The notes under the pieces are model-generated. The model saw nothing but the letters and a program-made list of their open reading frames with translations. It did not search any database and was not told where the DNA came from. The position numbers and the translations under genes were made by a program. Positions 1-11,583 of a stretch of DNA of 64,000 bases are shown here, one piece after another; positions within the stretch are counted from its first letter, which is position 1; each line of letters begins with the position of its first letter. The stretch is from the NCBI GenBank assembly GCA_023525975.1, contig CM042039.1, positions 16,212,501-16,276,500 of the forward strand. Reading direction: 5' to 3'. The DNA comes from Smallanthus sonchifolius. Its lineage: Eukaryota; Streptophyta; Magnoliopsida; Asterales; Asteraceae.

Positions 1-1657
1 TAAAATATTAAAAGGTTTGATTTTTATTAATTTAATAATCCAGAAAAATGTTTTAAAAATAATTGTGGGAGCCCGGTCTCAAACCCGGGTCTCTTCCACA
101 CACACACATCGCTCTAACCAGTCCCGGCCGCATGGCTATCGCGAACAAATCCAATTCGAATTTCTTTTAACACCCAAGCCGAATGTGATTTAGTTCCCCA
201 TAGGTACCCAGATCAAATCCCGTCCCAAACGGCACGAATTTGATCGCGACTGATTTCCAAATAATGGGGATTTTGATAATCAAGGTGTTGCGAATCTGGG
301 GACTCATTTATTTGAAAACCGTCGGTTTTAAGATCGTTAATTTACTGAAAGAGGGATCGTAACCCTATTTTATAAACATGGATTCAATTGATCGATTTTG
401 ATATTAAAAATTGTTGAAATGATAGGGCTTTTATTAAACAAAACCTTGCGAATCTGTTGATGTGGTTTAATTGTATCAAATTCATGTTTAAGATCGAAAA
501 CCCCAACCCGTTTCCAGAACGAACCCTAATTACGGGATCAAAATCAATTCGATGATGAAAGCCCGATATTTCATAGGGCTTTCAATCTACAGAAGGCTAC
601 GAGTCTCATGGTATAGTTTAATTTGGTTTAAACGCGGTGTAGAGTTGAATTCGACAACTTGGTTTTATATGAACCCTAGATTACGGGTGACAACGATTCT
701 GATAATAAAAGTTTGAATTGATAAAGGGCTTTCAAAGCATAGATGATTGCGATTCTAACCATGCCGTTTAATTGGATTAACATTGAGTCTAGGTTAGAGT
801 TTGGCTAAAACGTTTTCAAATGAATTCCAGAATCTGATTTTATAAAATTGGATGTTGTTTGATTCAATTAACATGGGGTTTTCATTAAACTGAGTATTTA
901 GAAACTACTGGTATGCTTTAATTGCGTTGAGAACGAGTCTAGAATCAAAAGCCCCAAATCCGATTTCTTAAGAACCCTAGAATCGGATTATGACTCAATC
1001 GATAATGTAAGCCCTGGTAATGATAGGGCTTTCAATTGACAAGTAAAAAATGACACTAATGATGAAAAAACAATTACCAGGAAGATGAAGGATTGATAGA
1101 GTTCGACTAAAAAGGCTCCGACGATGACTGGTTCGATTTCTGGTGATTTCTGGTGCAAATCCAATCGAATTGACGTGTGTAGAAACTTCACAGAGGTTCG
1201 TCGAGTGTGTGCAGGGGTTCAATTCATGAAAATGATACATGGTTTTGATCAATTTGATGATCGGGGATGATAGAGTTGACGGTTACGTTATTATTGTCCA
1301 TAATTGGTGTTAATTCGAGTTAATGCTAGTGTAATAGTTCTAATGATGTGCGTTTATGACAGGGATCGTGTATTTCGGTTACAACCTCTACGAATTTCCA
1401 CCGTGGAGTTCAATTTTTTGAGTCAAGAATCCATGAGTTTGACTTTAAAAGTCAAACTGAACACAAAATTCTTAATTTTGACTTAGAAAGTCAATCAAAT
1501 AGGTTTAGGGTAATTACAGTTCTAGTCCTTGTATTTTTGAGTTGATATTGTGACCGAATTAGTCCTTGGGGTTAGATTTGATTAACGGGGTTAAGTTTTT
1601 AATAAGAAACTTAACGGAATAGTTAACGAAATTAACTGAAAAGTTCGGATTGTCACA
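1..1657 (-). mobile_element. Gypsy LTR, partial, minus-oriented
   Basis: Read on the minus strand this begins at 1657 with TGTGACAATCCGAAC and runs off the window at base 1. It shares blocks with the complete minus LTR at 29169-31770: repeated 'aaccctaa' and 'gggctttcat' phrases, a TTTGACTTnAAAAGTCAA stretch near 1440-1490, and a 'ctagtccttg' block near 1525. No polypurine tract lies to its right in minus orientation, so it is either a solo LTR or the 5' LTR of an element lying to the left. The missing end prevents a TSD test. Several short ORFs inside it are not coding. Confidence 0.7.
62..150 (-). other. tRNA-like A/B-box module inside Gypsy LTR
   Basis: On the minus strand a B-box-like GGTTTGAGACC follows an A-box-like ACTGGTTAGAGCG by a tRNA-like distance. 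The B box has T for the usual C (GGTTCGANNCC). It does not fold into a full cloverleaf by eye and has no 3' oligo-T, so I do not call a tRNA gene. Similar modules occur in the same sense in two other Gypsy LTRs of this window (30540-30620 and 6079-6152). Confidence 0.45.
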
Positions 1658-2147
1658 CACTTAGCTTTCATACACCTTTAAACTCACACATATAATGTCA
1701 CCACCTCTTGTAATCTAAATCTAAACTATTGAGCCTAATACCCATTAATAATAAACAAGAAGCCCATCTATCCTCCAAGAAGAAGAAGACACTAAAATGC
1801 ATAAAACCTTACTTTTGGGCCTCAAAGCCCGGTCCACAACAATTCTCATCATGACCATGAGCCCAACAATGGTGTTATTAATACATGATGGCTGGAAGAG
1901 TGTGTAGGCCCATGAGGGTTTCTGGCTAAGGAAAGACAGGGTACTTAAGTGTGTCTTAGTGACCCACCCCTCTTTCCTGGGAATTCTCCTCAGGGATGCA
2001 TTGCTTATAGGTCAAGTGTATTTCTAAAATACTATTGTGAAGACTCAGTGTTATGACTAGTCCAACTCTAAACCTATGAGAGCTCTTATATTTAACACTC
2101 AGTATTTCATTATCACTTACAACCTTTTCATTGTTTCTCTACTAGAT
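1658..2147 (+). other. noncoding leader of a Gypsy-like internal region
   Basis: No ORF, primer site or structural RNA is visible. It leads into the small ORF at 2148 and looks like retrotransposon leader sequence, by position only. Confidence 0.3.
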
Positions 2148-2689
2148 ATGGACTCCTACTCTCCTTCCTCCCCAGTATACCGTCCCGGAGCAGAGTCTGA
2201 TTAGGAAGAAGACAGCAGGTCACCCGTGTATCGGTCACCACCACCCCTAGCTGCCAGGCCAAGGTTTGATGTAAGGACATATTGGACTAGGGACACCGAC
2301 CCAAGACTTCGAACACCTAGATAACCCCCATTAAGAGACCCGTATCTGGTTCCCGACCTGTATCATCCTAACCCTTGGGTAAGGCATTCCATGGCACCAA
2401 CTAGTGCTATGGGAATTCCAATCAATGGCATTCACCAATATGGACCGCAGAATTTGAGAGGCAAAGGATAGAGCATGAGGTAATGCACGACTTGCAAGGA
2501 CAAAGAATGGATAGCCTAGCAAACCAATTAGGGTACCAAAAGGAATTAATCTCCATCCTCGAAAAAGAAATATTGGAGCATCACATGGAGACAGCTAGAG
2601 CTGAAGCCAGATCGGCTACCCGAGTGACCATAGCGGTGCTCGTCTTGGGAATTATTCTCCTCCTAGTGGAAAGCTACAAGAGACGTTAA
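2148..2689 (+). pseudogene. small LTR-element ORF with C-terminal membrane segment (broken)
   Basis: I do not recognise the family. From ATG 2148 one frame gives a proline/serine/tyrosine-rich, acidic N-terminus (MDSYSPSSPVYRPGAESD, then TAG). It contains further stops and moves to another frame near 2448. The second frame (ATG 2483 to TAA 2689) gives 68 residues: a charged, probably helical stretch (LGYQKELISILEKEILEHH) and then a hydrophobic run (VTIAVLVLGIILLLV) ending in ESYKRR. That layout, helix, one membrane span and a short basic tail, fits a tail-anchored protein. It sits alone in a noncoding-rich internal region, so it may be the only product of a non-autonomous Gypsy-type element. 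It could also be a remnant of a longer gag-region protein. Confidence 0.45.
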
Positions 2690-4863
2690 AAAAATAAAAT
2701 TATTTTCCATTATTTATTATCTTTAAATTTTCAGTTTGAGAACCATTTCCCTATGTTTTGAGTAATGTTTAACATTTCAGCATTTAATCAATTTTATATA
2801 TTCCAACTCTAAAGTTATTATTCATTGATTTGACACGTTGAGTGTGAATGACACCCATCATATTTTCATCAAAATTCTCCAAGTATCATTCACCATAATT
2901 TAGTACACTACCGGCAATCTCCTTCGTAAACAAATCATCCTATTATTTGATTTAAACAACCTCGTTATTTTGTTCAAACAAAACGTTATCAAACTTTTAG
3001 ATAGTATCAGAAATATGAATTTTCTATAAACATTTTCATCTTGTGAGAAAACTCAGTGCAACCTGTTTTATAAAAGCATCATTTCAAATTGATAAATAAG
3101 TATGATTTTCCTCATCAAAGTAACTATTTCTAAAACCTAGCAAAATTGATGTACAACTACTTGATTAGCCAATAATTTCTTTTAAAAATATTCTTCTTAT
3201 AATAATTGAAAATTTTTTTTAAAAAAAGTTTCTCCTATAAACTGTCTATTTATTTAAATTATGTAACTCAATGGTTTCACTACTTTATATATTTACAACC
3301 AAGAACAATTTACCACTTTCTATTTTCAAACAAAGATCAGTATTTGTAAACACATTTCCCTGAATGTTTTCAGAACTTCCTCGTTATCTTTCACTTACCA
3401 CTTCAAGAGACGACCCATTTCGCGTAAACGATTAACCCTCCCTACAAACCTCAACGGGATTTAAAGAACTAGAACCTAACTACCACATCCTACACGAACA
3501 TAAACCAACACGCTGCTCCGCAACACCTGATCACATGCAAAACTCGTTAGTATATGTCACACAAAATTCAATAACTTACGTATGTACGTTCACAAGATAC
3601 ACATCACGATCACATAATACATGAAACTAGTTTATTTGCAAATCACAATTTACTAGATTGATCACATAACACATAAAACCAGTTTATTTGCAATATACAT
3701 GATACATAACAATTGTTTGCTTGGTACAAAATACTAGATTGACTACATTGAACATGAAACTTGTTGAGCTACAAAATAGATGATGCTAAGTTGTCAACAC
3801 CATACATGAACTTCATTTCCTACAATACACATGACACTATGTTGTTTACATTACACATGAGAGCTTATTGATTTACAAAATACATGATGTTAAGTCGTTC
3901 ACGCTACACATGAAACCTATTTGATTACAAACTACGTGACACTAGATCATACATGAGACTTGTGTGTTTACATTATAAGCGAAACTAAGTTGCTTGCAAT
4001 TGTTACAAATGATTGAGCACATTATACCCAAAGAATGGTCATACACTTTGTTCACCAAACTTGGAAACCCTAACACATTGAAACTACTCGGGGTTTGACG
4101 TATTCTTGTTCAAACACGAGTAAAATAAGAAACTCTAAGTTATACTACCTTATTACTCCTTAGTTTCTAACTGACCTGCCTACCTGAGGACATAGTTACT
4201 TTTTAACAACTTTTATGTGAAAACAATAGACATGAACGGAGTGAAATTGTGCCCCTCTTAACCCGCACACAACGGAATTATCTATACGAACCATGCGATG
4301 ATTTTAGTAATTATGGGTGCACACGGAATTATAAAAATCAGCGCATGGGAAAACATAGGAAATTTTGTCGTGTGTTATGACCTAAAACCTATCGTGATAT
4401 ATAACAACGAAACTAATGTGATTTGACAAGGGCATGGTGGATACGCCGATGATACTTCCTATATATAAGTGCTCTACCATATTATCAGTAGTAGCGTTGT
4501 TCGTGTCGTGGGAAGTTTTGACCTAGACTAATGTTTGTGAAACCTCTTATCCACTGATCATTCCTGCACATATTAGATTATATCTTAAACAAACCTTAAT
4601 CATCGATTTCCTATCAAGTCCATTTCAAGTAATACATTTCGTCCTTAGAATTCAAATTATTGCTCTATAGACTTTCTCCTTAAATTCTCTAAAACAAAAC
4701 CAACTATCATAATTCATGCCTGACTTTGAGAAACATGCCTTAATCTTGTGAATCCCTCAAACCGACAGTCAAAGCTCGTTGAGGATCCAACCCCATCTCT
4801 TTCCTGATTCAGTAACCTCCAATAACTAAATTTCAGGACGAAATTCCCTCAACATGGGGATAC
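2690..4863 (+). other. AT-rich noncoding internal region with degenerate short repeats
   Basis: There is no coding sequence. Between about 3560 and 4010 a loose repeat of roughly 60-75 bp recurs, with phrases such as 'acatgaaac', 'tgtttgca', 'tacatgaca' and 'actagattga'. The right end (4830-4863) reads GGACGAAATTCCC...CATGGGGATAC directly before an LTR start, the usual look of a chromovirus Gypsy 3' end with its polypurine tract. So this stretch is the 3' internal part of the element whose LTR starts at 4864. Confidence 0.5.
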
Positions 4864-5287
4864 TGTAACATCCATTATTTTTCCAATACTAATTTAACTT
4901 ATCTGTTTACCTATTCATCCATTTTAACGATACTCCGTTTGAATCCCGTACTTGCCTCACTCATTGAGTCACATTAACTATTATTTCTATTTAAAATTTA
5001 AACCTTGCAATAACATATTGTTTTCCATTATACATATAACTTATGTATGTAAATAAAATATACTTTGTATATATATATATATATACATGTACTCAATTAT
5101 AAGTATATATATATATAAATATATATATAATTATATAAACCATTTTAGATAACTAGTAATATTATAAAAATGAAATTTCTATATAAAATAGTTTAAAAAT
5201 AAAACAAATGATGTTTAGTTTACAAGCTTTTATAAAAACTATTTTTTTTTAAAAGTTGTTTTGAACCTTTGGACTTACAAGCTTGAA

Positions 5288-5302
5288 CCCCCCCCCCCCC
5301 CC
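5288..5302 (+). repeat. poly-C tract (C15)
   Basis: An uninterrupted run of 15 C within the Gypsy LTR. A similar C18 run occurs in the LTR at 33439-33456. Confidence 0.9.
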
Positions 5303-6078
5303 TCCACGTTTGAAATTAGACACTTTCCCCAAATTTTGACCTAGAGAAGTCAACAAGAACCACATTCTTCAAGAGTTGACCTTGAAAAGTCAACCGGATC
5401 CAAATTTCTTTACCAAATCATCAAGGTACAATGATTCATACTCTTTGATTGCGGATAACCGTTTTTTCGAACCTCCCTAAACACGTAAAGTGTACTAATT
5501 TGATCCAAGACACGTTAGAATTCGAATTATAAACTAAGTTTGACAATCCCAAGTCAAACTGAATAAATTCGTTTCCAAATCCAGAAATTTAGACGCATTA
5601 GAGTCCGTATATCACGCCCTAATCAATCTCATATGTATTCAGACCCATATCATGACTCAATTCATTCACACTCGTTCATTTATACGCGTAATTCACTCGA
5701 CATGCACCGTATTCAAACGACAAATCGAATCATTCTATTAAAATGGAGTAGAACGAATTAGATCAACACACACCTTCGCATCACCTCCCATATACTCCCT
5801 AAACTCTCAAAATCAACGCATTACATCTCTGGAACCAATTCGAAGAAACTTGGACCTTAACTCCCAGTCGTTCTCCTCCGATACGTGGCCATTACAGGTA
5901 AGATTTGTTGCATTAAACTCGGAATGGTTATGGGTTTGAAAGCCCTATGGTCCTGAGGTCGATTACTGCTTAAACGAATCGATTTCAGAACTAGGGTTAC
6001 GTCTTGTGTAATGTAGGGAAGGAGATGAGTTCAGGGCATCTCGTTAAGTATTAAGCAATCCCTTCCTTCTCAAGGCTT

Positions 6079-6152
6079 GATGCCTAGATCACTTGGTTAA
6101 AACACTTGCCGCTTATAGAACAGGTCTCGGGTTCGATTCCTAGAAACCCCAT
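6079..6152 (+). other. tRNA-like A/B-box module inside Gypsy LTR
   Basis: TAGATCACTTGGTTAAAAC resembles a pol III A box and GGGTTCGATTCC is a perfect B-box consensus (GGTTCGANNCC), followed by AGAAACCCC. Spacing is tRNA-like, but acceptor-arm pairing and a terminator are not evident, so it is a tRNA-derived module rather than a tRNA gene. It lies about 1.2 kb from the LTR start, the same offset and sense as in the LTR at 29169-31770. Confidence 0.5.
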
Positions 6153-7551
6153 TACTTTTTAAAACCCGTTTTTGAGCATTAAATACATCTTATAAAAATT
6201 ATTATATAAACACTGGAATATTCAAATAAGTTTTTATTAAGTTAATTTGTTAAATTTCAAGAGAAACTATTTTTTTGGGATTATTAGGATATAAACCTCA
6301 TAAATCCTAATTTTTTTAAAACAAATCCTTTAACAAATTATTTATTTAAAATCCCTAATTTATAAATGGTATTTAGAAAATAAATATGGGTATTTTAGAA
6401 AAAAAATCTTATTTCTTGTAAAGAATTATACATCCTCTTATAATGTAATTATATTAGATAAAATCATTAAATAAATTTTATACTTTAATTTTGATTTAAT
6501 CATAAATTAATTAGATCATTATTTTTACACTAAAAATTCATGGAAATCAAACTAAATAAATAAATGTATTTATTTATCTACTAGTTAATTATTTATTCAA
6601 CTATTTATTAATCTATTTATTAAATTAGTTAAACGCAAACAAAGGAAAACCATTTATTTATTCTTCCATTTATACAAATTAAAATACAATTTATTTATCA
6701 AGGTTTACATAAATGCGGAAAACCACATCAACCTCTTTGCGCATTAGGATTCCCTGTTTCATTTTGTACAATTCATTAATACATATATTCCACAAATCAT
6801 AGGTTATCTTGAGATTTGTCTCTGTTGTGCAACGACATCATATTGTGTGATATTCAACTACTCAATTGCAAGGTGAGTTTTACATATCCCATTTTTCACT
6901 GTTTTACATTTTGGGGTGAAACATGATCACAACATTACAATAATTTACACAAACTACACAATACAAATCCACTTTACATTTGTTTGCAACTTGAGCTTTA
7001 TGTTTGAGTGCTAGGTGTGTTAACTGTTTGTGTGCAATTACATGTACAATCATTAACTATACACGCCGACGGTTAACAATGATAGATCTACTGAGTCTGA
7101 CAAACCCACCCAGATTGGGGTGATTGTTACCGACAACACAATTTTGCATGCTAGTTACAAAGGTTTGATTTTACTCTTGGTTACATAATAGTAACTCCCT
7201 ATAAACGCCTTATTAATCATAACTTGTATGGATTTGTTTACACATAACACTTTGATGCTATTTAGAGTCAAAACCTATGTATGCTCACCAACTTTTTAGT
7301 TGACCTCGTCTTCATCATGTTTCAGGTACAAAAGTTTGAGTTGATCAAGTTGCTACACTTAGGTTGTGGACCTAGTTAATTGAAACAAATGATTTTGTTT
7401 TGTATTTCAAATATTCTTGTATGTTGTATTTGGAAATTGTGAATGGAAATGTAACGTTTTAATATATTGAAATCTAGTCAACCTTGTGCTCATGAACAGT
7501 CTACATGTCCCGCCCCGATGTTTCCGCCGTCGGTTGGGGTGTGACAACTTT

Positions 7552-8935
7552 GAATTCAAAATTACAAGATTGTGTGATGATAACACAAATCTCATATGTG
7601 ACATGAAAGCAATGTACACATCAAACCAAACTTTGAAGGATAATGAAACATTTTTGAAAACTAAAATTGAATCTCTAAAAGATGATATTAAAGTTTTACA
7701 AACCAATGTAAATGAACAAGCATTTCTTCTTGATGTGTCATACTCTGAGTATGAAAAGAAATTTAATGAACTTGCTGTGTCACAGACTGAGGTAACAAAA
7801 TTGTTACGCAAACCTGAGGGTTATAAGAATTCCAGTTTCTTGTTAGAGTATTATAATGATAAACCTTCGGGTGAAAAGGTTATTGGTGGGGTTGGTTCTT
7901 GTCCTTCTTTTGATGATACAGAGATTGGGGGTGGTGTTGGTTATTGTCCACCATTTAATGCAAATTATACCCCAGTCTTGATTGAAGAAGTTTTGGTTGA
8001 AGATCTGGAACCAAAAACTGTGTTGAACATCAATACTGTTACTGGTAATGACATGGTATATGATGATTCAACTGATGATGTGTTTGATTTAGAAAAATTT
8101 GAAGGTACAGTGAAAGAGTGTAAGCATGTGGAACCGTTGTGATGAAAATAGTGACAAGAGACAGGTGCATTCTAACTGAACCAGATGATGTGAGTGAACA
8201 ACCAAAACCTAAATCTACTTCTAAACTAGTTAAATCGTTTGTAAGTGGTAGTTTTGATTCACAAATGACAAACAAGATTGAGAATATCTCAACTCTTGAT
8301 TTTTGTAGAAAAAACTTGAGGAGGAAACTCATAAGGTTGTTCATTCTTCAAACACTATTTCTTAGTGTTCATCATCTACTTCATTCAAGGTTCTGAAAGA
8401 AAAGTATGTTCGTGTCTACAATGAAAAACGTTCTTGTTTTATTTGTGGTACTGTTGGTCATATCTGGAAAGATTGTACAAATAAGAACTTGGGGAAGCGT
8501 CTGGAGAATCCAAATTTGGAACGTCCTTTTGTGATTCCACCAGCAAAATCTGTAAGTAATAATGTGGATAGTGGTGTAAAGAAGCCAAGTGTTAAGACTG
8601 CTTCTGATTCTTTGAAGGTTGTAAAGAAGGTTGAGTCACTTGATGAGTCTACCCAACCAAAAGAAAAATTATCTAGACCGCAAAGACGTCGAAGAAATAA
8701 ACGTTTGAGAAAACTTCTTGAACTACCGGTGGTAAATGACAAGGTTGAGGTGGCGAGTGAGACTGACAAGGTTCAGGTTACATCAAAATGGAAACCTAAA
8801 TCCACTATTTCTGGTTCAGGGAAACACTCTTCTAAAATTCAGGAGAAATTTGATTGTGTTTTGAAGGAAATTGTTTATTTTGATGAATCAGACCGACCCA
8901 AGACCACAATGGCTTGGGTCTCTATTACTAACTAA
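7552..8935 (+). pseudogene. gag: element A gag, C-terminal part with zinc knuckle
   Basis: The N-terminal capsid part is absent. What remains is a coiled-coil-like charged region (frame of 7552-8142), a linker, a CCHC zinc knuckle CFICGTVGHIWKDC (8436-8477), then a lysine/arginine-rich patch RPQRRRRNKRLRKLLELP near 8675-8730. It ends ...RPKTTMAWVSITN with TAA at 8933. Frames change near 8140 and 8310. B has the same knuckle, the same basic patch and the same last residues. The product would package RNA in virus-like particles. The knuckle and basic patch suggest nucleic-acid binding, and the patch could act as a nuclear localisation signal. Confidence 0.75.
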
Positions 8936-8955
8936 TCTTTTCTCTTTGTGTGCAG
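8552..8955 (+). other. candidate optional intron at the gag-pol junction (element A)
   Basis: A strong 5' splice-site match (TCT|GTAAGTAAT) lies at 8551/8552. A plant-like branch site ACTAACTAAT (8928-8937), pyrimidine tract and TGTGTGCAG|GGA acceptor end at 8955. Both ends fall at codon phase 0, so removal (404 nt) joins the gag frame in-frame to pol. Unspliced RNA would end gag at TAA 8933, inside the branch-site sequence. Element B has the same arrangement with a 400-nt interval. This is inference from sequence; no transcript evidence was available. Confidence 0.35.
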
Positions 8956-11078
8956 GGAACTCCAAGGAGGATTGTTGGCAACCATTGGTATGTTGACAGT
9001 GGATGCTCTCGGCACATGACGGGTAAACTTAATTTATTGGAAAATGTGAAAGAAATTCAGGGTGGATACGTTGCTTTTGCGGGCAAGAAAGGAGGAAATA
9101 TTTATGGCCAAGGAACTGTGTCGAATGGGAGATTGAGCTTTGAGAAAGTCAACTATGTTGAGCAGCTAGAACATAATCTGTTATCTGTTTCGCAAGTCTG
9201 TGACAAAGATTTCTCATTTCATTTTAATAAGTCAGAATGTTTGGTTCTAAAGCCGGGATTTGTGGTAGCTAAAGATTGGATACTTATGCGAGCTCCTCGA
9301 AAGAATGATACATATATGCTTGACATGAGCACAGCAACGACAACTGTTCCAACTTGTCTTCTTTCGAATGCTTCCGAGTCCGATTCAACTTTGTGGCACC
9401 TGAAAAATGGCTCATATAAATTTCAGAAAAATGAACTATCTTGTCAATAATGGGTTGATTTCTGGTTACCCAGTTATGAGATTTCATGTGAATGAAGACT
9501 GCATTCCATGCAATAAAGGGTAGCAGCACAGGAAGTCTCATCCTTCAAAGTTGACTAATTCAATTGTGACTCCTTTAGAGTTGTTGCATATGGATTTGTT
9601 CGGACCTATTAGTGTCAAGAGTGAAGGTGGCAAATGTTATTGTTTGGTTGTGACTGATGATTACTCGACGTTTTCTTGGGTAAAATTTCTTGCTTCTAAG
9701 GATGAAACAGCTGAACTTCTTAAGTTCCTAATTGTAGGACTTGAGAAATTGTTCAACTTGCAAGTCAGGAGAATTCGGAGTGACAACGGCACAGAATTCA
9801 AGATTGGGAATTTGGGTTTATTCTATTTGAAGAAGGGTATTCATCATGAATTCAGTGCTCCTTATGTTCCTCAACAGAATGGTGTTGCTGAACGGAAGAA
9901 TCGAACTCTAATTGAGACTGCCCGTACTATGTTATCTGATTCAAAATTGCTGGTTACTTTTTGGGTAGATGCAGTAAATACAGCTTGTCATGTTCTCAAT
10001 AGGGTTTTGACCGTGAAGAAACACAACAAAACTTGTTATGAATTGCTAAACAATCGAAAGCCTAATCTGGCGTATCTTTTGCCTTTTGGGAATCCATGTA
10101 CCTTGTTAAATACTCGCGATGTTCCTACTAAATTCAGCTCGAAGGAGATTAAGGGAATTTTCTTGGGATATGTTGCTAATTCTCATAATAAGAGAGTGTT
10201 TAACAAAGAATCACGTCAAATTGAAGAATGGTTTCATATTTACTGTGATAATAGTTCTATTCCTCAGGATGCAAAAGGTCCTTCTTGGGCATTTGATTAT
10301 GATGCATTATTCAGATCTTTCAATGTTACTCCTGCAATTTCTCCTGCTGAAGCTAAATTACTCTATCAGTCCTACTGCAATGATGATTCAACTGTCGATC
10401 CTCGTTCGGTTATTCCGATTGTGGATACTCCTTCAGTTGATCCGAATGTAGCTTCAACTTCGGGTACAACACAACATGATGACTCTGACAATGATGAAAC
10501 TGTGTTCCAGGAGTCTTCAAATGATATCCAGAACATAGTTGATGATTCTTCAGCATCGGAATCAGTTGAGTTGGAGTTGCCTTCAAATCTTGATGCTGTT
10601 ATTCAAGCTTTCGATATTCCTCACTCTCGTGTGCATAAGAATCATCCAACTGACAATATTATTGGTGATTTGAATGCCGGTGTTCAAATGAGGCATCGTA
10701 CACTTGCATAAAATTCATGTTTGTATGCTCAGATTGTGGATACAGGTATCTTGGAGACATGTTTACATGCTTGCTTTATTTCTCAAATAGAACCTAAGAA
10801 TGTGGTTGAGGCTTTGGATGATGATTGTTGGATTGAGGCCATGCCGGAAGAATTGGCTCAATTTGATAAATTACATGTTTGGGATTTGGTTGACATAACC
10901 AAGGGTTCAAGATCTATTGGCACAAAGTGGGTTTTCAAGTGCAAACGTGATGATCGTGGAGTTGTGGTACGTAATAAGGCGAGACTTGTTGTCCAAGGTT
11001 TTAATTAGCAAGAAGGCGTTGGCTACACCAAAGTTTACGCTCCAGTTACGAGGATTGAGGCGATACGTTTGTTTCTTG
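8956..11078 (+). pseudogene. pol: element A pol, first part: protease, integrase, start of RT
   Basis: Protease motif YVDSGCSRHMTG (aspartic DSG) is near 8985. The pre-integrase H-rich segment (LWH...) breaks by frameshift near 9400, and a stop follows in the CIPCNKG* segment. The integrase core runs about 9551-10300 with DDE-type landmarks HMDLFGP, SDNGTEF and NGVAERKN. A serine/acid-rich linker follows. RT starts about 10780 (CWIEAMPEELAQFDKLHVWDL) and reaches RIEAIRLFL, where element T splits it at 11078. TAA near 10709 and TAG near 11006 are further breaks. Lineage and domain order match element B closely. Confidence 0.8.
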
Positions 11079-11583
11079 TGTAGGTCCCGGGAGCCTCGCC
11101 AAGCAGCAGAAATACATGGACATGTTCTGTGATTTGTGTGGGAACTAAGAAAACGAGACAGAGAATACATGAACAACAAACAAGAGAAAATGAAACGATA
11201 CGTAATCTATAACAACGAAGTCATCCCGTATTACAGAGTACATACCGAAGGAGCACGCATCTCTCATCTAAGCTCACGGTCTAGGGGTCGGGAGAGCTCG
11301 TCCCGACCCGGACACCTCTCAACCTAGTTCCAGAGTTCCACCTACAAATGAAGACAAGTCTTCTATTTGTAGGGGCATGAACACTACCTGCGTACTTGGC
11401 TAAGTACGCAGGGCATTGGTCATGCGTACTTGCTATGTACGTAAGGCAAAAGCCTTGCGTACTTACTAAGTACGCAGGACCAGCTGGTGAACAAGCTAAG
11501 TACGCAGGAACACCCTCCTGCGTACTAGCCTAGTACAACGATGCATAGAGTTTTATCTATAGTTAAAAAAACATGGTTCTACA
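11079..11583 (-). repeat. element T 3' LTR (505 bp)
   Basis: TG..CA-bounded copy. It matches 13543-14015 throughout but keeps one more palindrome unit (GTACGTAAGG...GCGTACTTACTA) that the other LTR has lost. Palindromes of the GCGTACTT..AAGTACGC kind cluster at about 11390-11540, upstream (on the minus strand) of a TATA motif at about 11360-11370. Confidence 0.93.

Larger units (their letters stand above)
4864..7546 (+). mobile_element. Gypsy LTR (about 2.68 kb), 3' copy
   Basis: It begins TGTAACATCC directly after a purine-rich CATGGGGATAC and ends GGTTGGGGTGTGACA at 7546, giving TG...CA boundaries. The last kilobase closely matches 21330-22350, which also ends in a GTTGGGGTATGACA form. It abuts the gag region of element A at 7547, so it appears inserted there (candidate TSD ACTTT, 7547-7551; the matching left copy is outside the window). 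A C15 run (5288-5302), TA-rich runs (5064-5130) and a tRNA-like module (6079-6152) lie inside. No coding sequence. Confidence 0.8.

Noticed and set aside
6079..6152. Functional tRNA gene
   Set aside because: Perfect B box but no convincing acceptor stem, anticodon arm or oligo-T terminator.
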